64,000 nt of DNA from DASQUK01 sp963756425 (GTDB lineage: Bacteria > Actinomycetota > Acidimicrobiia > Acidimicrobiales > VFJN01): assembly GCA_963756425.1 (NCBI GenBank), contig CAVWNW010000018.1, positions 124,001 to 188,000 on the forward strand, written 5' to 3'. Shown one piece after another: positions 58,474 to 64,000 of the stretch. The position numbers were made by a program, and so were the translations under genes. Within the stretch, counting starts at the first letter, position 1. Every line of letters starts with the position of its first letter. Below the pieces are notes generated by a model. That model ran no database searches and had not been told where the DNA came from. It was given only the letters and a program-made list of their open reading frames with translations.

Positions 58474-59862
58474 ATGACAAACCGAGACCAGATCGCCGTC
58501 CCCGACGAGCTGCGGGCCCCCTTCGACGGCCGCTTCCTCGAGCCCGGTGACAGCGATTACGAAGACACGCGCCGGCTCCATAACGGCATGATCGACAAGC
58601 GCCCTGCCCTCATCGCGCAGTGCCAGTCGACAGCCGACGTCATCGATGCCGTCAACCTCGGTCGTGACGCGGGTGTCGAGATCGCGGTGCGAGGCGGCGG
58701 CCACGGCATCCCCGGACGGGCCGTCAGCGACGGCGGGCTGATGATCGACCTGTCACAGATGAAGGGCGTTCACGTCGACCCGCGCCGGCGGGTCGTACGG
58801 GCCGAGCCCGGGCTCACCTGGAGGGAGTTCAACCGGGCCACTGCCGTCCACGGGCTGGCCACCACCGGCGGAGTCGTTTCCAGCACCGGGATCGCCGGGT
58901 TGACCCTCGGCGGGGGCATTGGCTGGCTCATGGGTAAGTACGGCCTCACCGTCGACAACCTCCTCTCCGCTGAGATCGTGACCGCCGGGGGTGAGGTGAT
59001 GACGGCCAGTGCCGAGGAACACCCTGATCTCTTCTGGGCGTTGAGGGGTGGCGGCGGCAACTTCGGGGTCGTGACGTCGTTCGAATACCTCGCCCACCCG
59101 GTGCGCGAGGTGTTGGCCGGTCCGGTGGTGCACCCACTGGCCGAGGGCCGCTCGGCGTTGGCGCTCCACCGAGAGTTCACCGCGTCGGTGCCCGACGAGC
59201 TGACCGTCGGCGCCGCGTTGCTCCATGCCCCCGACGGTTCCGGCACCAAGGTTGCGGCACTGGTTCCGTGCCACTGCGGCGACGCCGCTGCGGCTGATGC
59301 GGACGTGAAGCCACTCCGGGCCTTTGGGACACCGATCGCCGATTTCGTGACGACGATGCCCTATCCGATCGTGAACACCCTGCTCGACGAGACCTTCCCC
59401 AGGGGGGCGCTGAACTACTGGAAGTCAGGCTTCCTCACGGACCTGTCCGACGATGCCATCGACGTCCTGGTGGACGCGTTCGAGCGGGTGCCGTCAACCA
59501 TGACCGGCATCTTCCTCGACCACGTCCATGGCGCCGCCACCCGCGTTGCGCCCGACGCCACTGCGTTCCCCCACCGCCAGAACGCGTTCAGCGTCCTCTT
59601 GCTCGGCCAGTGGGCCGACCCCGGGGACACCGAAGCGACGATCGCCTGGGTGCGGGACACCTTCGAGCTGCTCCAACCGCATATGACGGGCCGGCGCTAC
59701 ACGAACTTCCTTGCCGCCGACGACGCTGGAGTGATGCGGCAGGACTACGGCGACAACTTCGAGCGGCTCGTCGAGGTCAAGCGCACCTGCGATCCGGGCA
59801 ACCTGTTCCACCTCAACCACAACATCGACCCAGCCGGACAGCAGGATGCCCTGTCCCAATAG
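58474..59862 (+). CDS. FAD-linked oxidase (berberine-bridge-enzyme-like)
   Basis: The 462-residue flavoprotein has the FAD domain VAVRGGGHGIPGRAVSDGG-like region with the His that attaches FAD, GLATTGGVVSSTGIAGLTLGGGIGWL in the PP-loop (abbreviated), FWALRGGGGNFGVVTSF, and the C-terminal BBE motif YTNFLAADD ... DPGNLFHLNHNI. The Cys for a second covalent link is not evident, so attachment is probably through His only. It oxidises alcohols, sugars or secondary metabolites with O2. ATG 58474 has AGGAGGT upstream. Likely controlled by the divergent SARP. Confidence 0.93.
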   Translation: MTNRDQIAVPDELRAPFDGRFLEPGDSDYEDTRRLHNGMIDKRPALIAQCQSTADVIDAVNLGRDAGVEIAVRGGGHGIPGRAVSDGGLMIDLSQMKGVHVDPRRRVVRAEPGLTWREFNRATAVHGLATTGGVVSSTGIAGLTLGGGIGWLMGKYGLTVDNLLSAEIVTAGGEVMTASAEEHPDLFWALRGGGGNFGVVTSFEYLAHPVREVLAGPVVHPLAEGRSALALHREFTASVPDELTVGAALLHAPDGSGTKVAALVPCHCGDAAAADADVKPLRAFGTPIADFVTTMPYPIVNTLLDETFPRGALNYWKSGFLTDLSDDAIDVLVDAFERVPSTMTGIFLDHVHGAATRVAPDATAFPHRQNAFSVLLLGQWADPGDTEATIAWVRDTFELLQPHMTGRRYTNFLAADDAGVMRQDYGDNFERLVEVKRTCDPGNLFHLNHNIDPAGQQDALSQ

Positions 59863-59985
59863 CTCGGGCGGTGCGGCTCGAGCGTCCAGCGTATGTGCGG
59901 GTGTGCAGTAGCCGCGGTCGCGCTCCAGGCGTCAACGGCGACGCCGAAAGTCGCGAGGAGTGACAGTCGTTCCGGTCGTCTCTGC

Positions 59986-60032
59986 TGGATCGCCTCGTCC
60001 GTTCCGGCGGCGCCCTATTGGATCGCCTCGTC
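59986..60032. repeat. 14-bp direct repeat at the dioxygenase 3' end
   Basis: TGGATCGCCTCGTC occurs at 59986-59999 and 60019-60032 (33-bp period). On the coding strand it repeats the codons for DEAIQ, once just before the stop and once after it, in the same frame, as if the gene end had been duplicated and then shortened by a stop. Confidence 0.8.
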
Positions 60033-60848
60033 TCCGTGGAGCGTGGTCCGGTGCATCTCGCGGGGCGAGCCCGGGTCGTAGGGCAGGGCGCGGTGCAGCA
60101 CGCCGCGGTTGTCCCAGATGACGAGGTCGCCGACGCGCCAGTCGTGGCGGTAGACCCGGTGCCACGCGGTCGCCCGGGCGAGGATGTCGTCGAGGAGCGC
60201 GTGGCCCTCCTCGCGCTCCATCCCCACGACCCGATCGGCGGTCGGCCCAAGGACCACCGATCGCCGGCCATCGCGATGTCGCCAGATCAGCGGCTGTTCC
60301 TTTGCCGGCCGGGCACGCCACATCGCCACCTGGTCGGGTGTCGGGTCGGCGACGATCCGGCGCTGCGACGCCTCGATGGTGTGGACGACCCGGATCGACC
60401 CGAAGCGCTCTTGTTCGTCGGGGGTGAGGTCGTCGTAGGCGGTGTACGTGCTGGCGAACTCCGTCTCGCCGCCCGAGTCCGCCACGCCGTGCGCGCTGAG
60501 GATCGTCGCCATGATCGGGACGTCGTCGGTGAGCCCGTCGATGTGCCAGTCGAAGGTGCCGCGCAGGTACGGGGCCGAGCGGTTCTTCGCCGGGTCCAGC
60601 GTGACGAGGAAGATCTCGGGGTGCGCACCCTGGCCGAAGACCTCGACCCGGCCGAGCCGCTTGCTGAACGCAATTTGGGCGGCGTCGTCTATGTGGAGAC
60701 CACGGAAGACCAGCACGCCGTTGGCCTCGAGCGCGCGGTGCGTCCACGTCGGTAGGTCCTCGTCGTGCAGCAACCGATCAACGTCGACCCCGCGCACCTC
60801 GGCACCCACGGTCTCGGTCAGCTTCACCGTCTCGATGGTCCGCGTCAT
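60015..60848 (-). CDS. TauD/TfdA-family Fe(II)/2-oxoglutarate dioxygenase
   Basis: The 277-residue enzyme has the iron motif FDWHIDGLT (HxD), the distal His in RGVLHRALPYD and the 2-oxoglutarate Arg in REMHRTTLHGDE. It hydroxylates a carboxylated or sulfonated substrate using O2 and 2-oxoglutarate. It is the last gene of the leftward run beyond an acyl-CoA ligase and an SDR, 31 bp after the ligase. A 14-bp copy of its final codons lies just downstream (59986-59999). Confidence 0.92.
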   Translation of the reverse strand: MTRTIETVKLTETVGAEVRGVDVDRLLHDEDLPTWTHRALEANGVLVFRGLHIDDAAQIAFSKRLGRVEVFGQGAHPEIFLVTLDPAKNRSAPYLRGTFDWHIDGLTDDVPIMATILSAHGVADSGGETEFASTYTAYDDLTPDEQERFGSIRVVHTIEASQRRIVADPTPDQVAMWRARPAKEQPLIWRHRDGRRSVVLGPTADRVVGMEREEGHALLDDILARATAWHRVYRHDWRVGDLVIWDNRGVLHRALPYDPGSPREMHRTTLHGDEAIQ

Positions 60849-60879
60849 CGTCCCTTCCCCAGGTCTTCACGCCGGCGGT

Positions 60880-62421
60880 TCACGGTCCTCCCCGCAGCTC
60901 ACGCTTCAGGACCTTGCCGGACGGATTGCGCGGCAGGGTGCCGAGGAACGCGATCTCCTTCGGCACCTTGAAGCGCGCCAGCCGGGTCCGGCAGTGCTCG
61001 ACGAGCTGGTCGGCCGTCACGGTTGCCCCCTGACGGAGCACGACGTACGCCACGGGCACCTCGCCCCAGCGCTCGTCGGGGCGGCCGACGACTGCGGCTT
61101 CGAGCACGGCGTCGTGCTCGTACAGGACCCGTTCGACCTCGGAGCCGGCGATGTTCTCGCCGCCGGACAGGATCATGTCCTTCAGCCGGTCGACGATGAA
61201 GAGGTAGCCGTCCTCGTCGCGCACGCCGATGTCGCCGGTGTGGAACCAACCCCCTGCGAATGCGGTGCGGGTGGCCTCGGGATCACGCCAGTAGCCCTTG
61301 AACACCTTGGGGCCGCGGAGCACGATCTCCCCACGCTCGCCGGGGGGCACCGGCCTCCCCTGCTCGTCCCACACGTCGAGCTCCAGGTAGAGGCACGGGC
61401 GCCCGACGCTGCCGAGCTTGCGCACGATGCTGCCGCGGTCGAGGAAGGTGTCGCCCGACACCGTCTCGGTGAGGCCGTAGGCGTCGGCGAACCACGCCGA
61501 GGGGAACGTGCGCTGTATGCGTTCGATGAGCGGGATCGGCATCTTCTCGCCACCATTGATGATCACCCGCACCGATGAGAGGTCGCGCGCCTCGACATCG
61601 GGCAGCGCCATGATCGCGTTGACCATGGCCGGCGCCAGCCACACGGTCGTGGCCTGCGAGCGCTCGAGCTCGTCGACGACCGCAGCCGCGTCGAACTGGC
61701 GCTGGACGATCGTCGTCGCACCCGCAGCGATCAGCGTGGTCGTCGTCAGGTCCAGGGCACCGACGTGGTAGAGCGGACCACAGGCGAGCCCGAGGTCGGC
61801 GCTCGTGAACCCGAACTCGACGATGTGGACGAGGTTCTTCCAGGCGAGGTTGGCGTGGGTGATCATCACGCCCTTCGGTCGCCCCGTCGTCCCCGACGTG
61901 TACATCAGGCGGTGGACGTCGTCGGCCGCCACCACCTCGCGTACGGGAGAGTTCGCTGCCGAGCGCAGCTGGGACAACGGGGTCCACCCCCGCGGAGCGG
62001 AGGGAGCGATGCAGGCGCGCAGCGGCGTGGCCTCCATAGCCTTGGTCGCGTCGTTCGCCAGGTCGACGAGTGCCTCGTCGCAGACGAGCGCGCGGGCGTC
62101 GGAATGCTCGAGGATGTACTGCACCTCGGGCGCCGCCAGCCGCCAGTTGATGGGCATGGCGATCGCGCCGAGGTGGTTGGCGGCGAAGACCGTCTCGAGG
62201 AACTCCGGGCAGTTGTAGGAGAGGATCGCCACCACGTCACCGGGGCGCACACCCCGCTCTCGGAGGCCGCCGGCCAGCATGGCCGCCCGGTCCGCCATCT
62301 CGGAGTACGTGGTCGTCTCGCCCTCGAAGACCGTGATCGCCTTGTCGGGCGTCCGGGCCGCGTGGTGGGCCAGCACGGCGCACCAGCTCATGTCCGCCTG
62401 CGTCGTCGGTGCAAACGTCAT
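60880..62421 (-). CDS. AMP-binding acyl-CoA synthetase
   Basis: The 513-residue ANL-family enzyme has the P-loop-like RLMYTSGTTGRPKGVMITH, the AMP motif YGLTETVSG, GGWFHTGDIG, the hinge DRLKDMILSGGENI and the C-terminal catalytic Lys in PRNPSGKVLKREL. It activates a fatty, aromatic or other carboxylic acid to its CoA ester. ATG 62421 overlaps the SDR stop (ATGA). Part of the leftward operon amidohydrolase-SDR-ligase-TauD, which looks catabolic. Confidence 0.95.
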   Translation of the reverse strand: MTFAPTTQADMSWCAVLAHHAARTPDKAITVFEGETTTYSEMADRAAMLAGGLRERGVRPGDVVAILSYNCPEFLETVFAANHLGAIAMPINWRLAAPEVQYILEHSDARALVCDEALVDLANDATKAMEATPLRACIAPSAPRGWTPLSQLRSAANSPVREVVAADDVHRLMYTSGTTGRPKGVMITHANLAWKNLVHIVEFGFTSADLGLACGPLYHVGALDLTTTTLIAAGATTIVQRQFDAAAVVDELERSQATTVWLAPAMVNAIMALPDVEARDLSSVRVIINGGEKMPIPLIERIQRTFPSAWFADAYGLTETVSGDTFLDRGSIVRKLGSVGRPCLYLELDVWDEQGRPVPPGERGEIVLRGPKVFKGYWRDPEATRTAFAGGWFHTGDIGVRDEDGYLFIVDRLKDMILSGGENIAGSEVERVLYEHDAVLEAAVVGRPDERWGEVPVAYVVLRQGATVTADQLVEHCRTRLARFKVPKEIAFLGTLPRNPSGKVLKRELRGGP

Positions 62422-63332
62422 CCCCCACCTCCTAGCCGCCGGTGGGCGAGGAACGCCGCCGACCACGACATGAGGTCGGCAGGCACGTAGTAGCCGCGCT
62501 CGTCGTTCACCTCGGACCAGTGGGCCGCGATGTCCTCGATAGTCGGCGCCGTACCCGAGTGGACGTAGCCGTCGGTCGAGGCGACGAAGATGCGGGCGAA
62601 GCGACCGGCGCCGGCGGCGTAGATCTCGCCGTTGACCGGGCACGCCTCGTGCGCGAGGAAGGCCGCCATCGGCGCGACCAGCTCGGGCGCCATCTGGGGA
62701 TCGCCCTCCGCGGCGCCGGCCCCCGCCATACGCGTCATCGCCGCCGGCGCGATGAGGTTCACCTTGACGCCGTGCCCGGCGCCGGCCAGCGCCAGGCTGC
62801 GGGTGAGACCGATCACGGCCGCCTTGGCCGTGGCGTAGGACGTGTTGTCCGGCAGCCCGAACATCCCCGACGACGTCGTCATGACGACTCGTCCGTAGCC
62901 CCGCTCGACGAAGTACGGCCACGCGGCCCGGGTCGTGTGGAACGAGCCGCCGACATGGACCGCTAGGTGGATCGCCAGGTTCTCCTCGTCCGCGTCGGGA
63001 AGGCCCGCCCACCGCACGATGCCGGCGTTGTTGACCAGGGCGTCGACGCGCCCGAATGCCTCGACGGCGGCGGCGACCAGGGCCTCCGCGCCGTCCGGGG
63101 TCGACACGTCGCTGCCGTCGGCGATCGCCGCACCACCGGCGCGCGTGATGTCGTCGACGACGCGGGACGCCAGCTTCCGGTCGGAACCCGTGCCGTCGAT
63201 CGCCGCACCGAGGTCGTTGACGACCACCGAAGCGCCGCGCTCGGCGAGGAGGCGTGCATAGGCACGGCCGATGCCGCGGCCGGCACCGGTGACGATCGCG
63301 ACGCGCCCCTCGAAGCGATGCTCTGCCGGCAC
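62418..63332 (-). CDS. SDR family oxidoreductase
   Basis: The 304-residue protein has VAIVTGAGRGIGRAYARLLAERGA, DALVNNAGIVR (NNAG), TTSSGMFGLPDNTSYATAKAA (Ser, Tyr, Lys of the active site) and a longer C-terminal tail (residues about 225-304), as in the 17-beta-HSD4/MFE-2-like branch acting on 3-hydroxyacyl-CoA. GTG 63332 lies 4 nt after the amidohydrolase stop. It overlaps the ligase start by 4 nt. A CoA-linked oxidation step is inferred from its neighbours. Confidence 0.92.
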   Translation of the reverse strand: MPAEHRFEGRVAIVTGAGRGIGRAYARLLAERGASVVVNDLGAAIDGTGSDRKLASRVVDDITRAGGAAIADGSDVSTPDGAEALVAAAVEAFGRVDALVNNAGIVRWAGLPDADEENLAIHLAVHVGGSFHTTRAAWPYFVERGYGRVVMTTSSGMFGLPDNTSYATAKAAVIGLTRSLALAGAGHGVKVNLIAPAAMTRMAGAGAAEGDPQMAPELVAPMAAFLAHEACPVNGEIYAAGAGRFARIFVASTDGYVHSGTAPTIEDIAAHWSEVNDERGYYVPADLMSWSAAFLAHRRLGGGG

Positions 63333-63336
63333 GTGG

Positions 63337-64000
63337 TCAGGCAGCCGCGGGGGCCTCGAGACCCAGGACCTGGGCCACGGTGCCGCCGACGATGGCCGCC
63401 CGCTCGTCGTCGGGCACACCCGCGAACTGCTCGGCGATCAGCTGGCGGCTGCCCCGGAAGGAGCCCTCCGCGTGGGGGTAGTCGTTGCCCCACACGATGG
63501 TCGACACGCCCGTGATGTGGCGCGAGGCGACGGCCACGGGGTCGTCCTGGAACGAGACGTGGAACTGCCGCCTCACGTACTCGCTCGGCATCAGCGGGTA
63601 GGGCCACTTCTCGTTCAGGCGGAAGAGCTGGGCCATGTTGGGCTGGTCATCGGGCGGGCGCGTGTCGTCCCAGTGCCCGAGCCACCAGTCCGGGTCCTGA
63701 CCGATGCCGGCGACCCAGCACTTGTCCATGGCCCCGACCAACGACGCCAGCCAGTGGGCGTTGAACTCGATCAGCGAGAAGTGGAGCTCGGGATAGCGCT
63801 CGGGGACGCCGCCGCCGATCAGCTCGCACATGAGCTGTCCGGGGACGACCGTGCTATAGATCGACTGGGTGATCATGCGCTTCGACGCCGACTTCTCGGT
63901 GATCGGCTGGTTCACCTGGGCCGCCGACTCCATGACAACCTTCAGCGTCGTGGAGGCCGGATCGTTCACCTTCACCCCGCCGGTCTGCGTGTGGAAGAAG
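63337..64000 (-). CDS. Amidohydrolase-family protein (5' end outside window)
   Basis: The visible 221 C-terminal codons show the amidohydrolase_2 pattern: PELHFSLIEFNAHWLASLVGAMDK, RRQFHVSFQDDPVAVASRH and the metal-site Asp in WGNDYPHAEGSF, ending VAQVLGLEAPAAA. This matches the ACMS-decarboxylase-like group common in actinobacterial aromatic or steroid catabolism (metal-dependent decarboxylase or hydrolase). The reading frame runs off the right edge. First visible gene of the leftward operon leading to SDR, ligase and TauD. Confidence 0.88.
   Translation of the reverse strand, partial: FFHTQTGGVKVNDPASTTLKVVMESAAQVNQPITEKSASKRMITQSIYSTVVPGQLMCELIGGGVPERYPELHFSLIEFNAHWLASLVGAMDKCWVAGIGQDPDWWLGHWDDTRPPDDQPNMAQLFRLNEKWPYPLMPSEYVRRQFHVSFQDDPVAVASRHITGVSTIVWGNDYPHAEGSFRGSRQLIAEQFAGVPDDERAAIVGGTVAQVLGLEAPAAA

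Noticed and set aside
1..64000. CRISPR arrays, tRNA/rRNA genes, insertion sequences, phage or conjugation genes
   Set aside because: No regularly spaced repeats, no cloverleaf with a GTTCRA arm, and no transposase, integrase or phage protein signatures were found while reading.

Overview
The window is high-GC DNA dense with GTG starts, stop/start overlaps (ATGA, GTGA) and hairpin terminators without U-runs. Gene content includes two F420-type luciferase-like oxidoreductases, a polyphosphate-glucokinase-like ROK kinase, SARP/BTAD regulators, zinc-finger anti-sigma factors, DUF2332, and a DUF6285-phosphotransferase pair. Together these point to an actinobacterium, possibly of the Acidimicrobiia or a mycobacterial relative; that placement is inference. 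No rRNA, tRNA, CRISPR, insertion sequence or phage gene was recognised.

Layout. 1-8.7 kb: methyltransferases, sugar kinase, a broken SnoaL gene divergent from a TetR-SDR operon, a PPOX flavoprotein, GNAT, RidA and a quinone reductase, plus a 59-residue protein. 8.8-12.2 kb: a leftward operon of DUF6285, APH-type phosphotransferase, DUF7064-like protein and SMP-30. 12.3-22.2 kb: lipoprotein, KTSC protein overlapping a P-loop kinase, truncated methyltransferase, universal stress protein, frameshifted P-type ATPase, Hsp20, an XRE/MmyB regulator, and an ArsR-SRPBCC-LLM operon. 22.4-29.6 kb: P450 with an NTF2-like partner, PAP2, DUF2332, SMP-30, a MATCAP-like zincin and a second ArsR-SRPBCC pair. 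29.6-38.9 kb: an envelope-glycan-like and molybdoenzyme cluster built around an OmpR/histidine-kinase pair, followed by an MBL-rhodanese. 38.9-47.7 kb: a large secreted amylase, sigma/anti-sigma genes around an MFS transporter, DUF1214 and a sulfotransferase. 47.9-64 kb: two large BTAD regulators (one frameshifted), EF-hand protein, M20 peptidase (frameshifted), class II aldolase, FAD oxidase, and a leftward catabolic run of amidohydrolase, SDR, acyl-CoA ligase and TauD dioxygenase that continues off the right edge.

The strongest unexplained signals are two. (i) The motif CCTTACGAG-N6-AACATCG, followed after exactly 32 nt by CATA, lies upstream of both rightward operons around the two-component system, suggesting a small local regulon. 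(ii) Two long near-perfect palindromes at 13967-14018 and 28453-28498 have matching ends and centres; the first sits exactly where a methyltransferase gene is cut off.

Four otherwise well-conserved genes carry single frameshifts (about 2095, 16690, 50452 and 52080), and a fifth lacks its expected stop. This is either pseudogene formation or uncorrected sequencing indels, and it should temper any reading of those loci as functional or dead.
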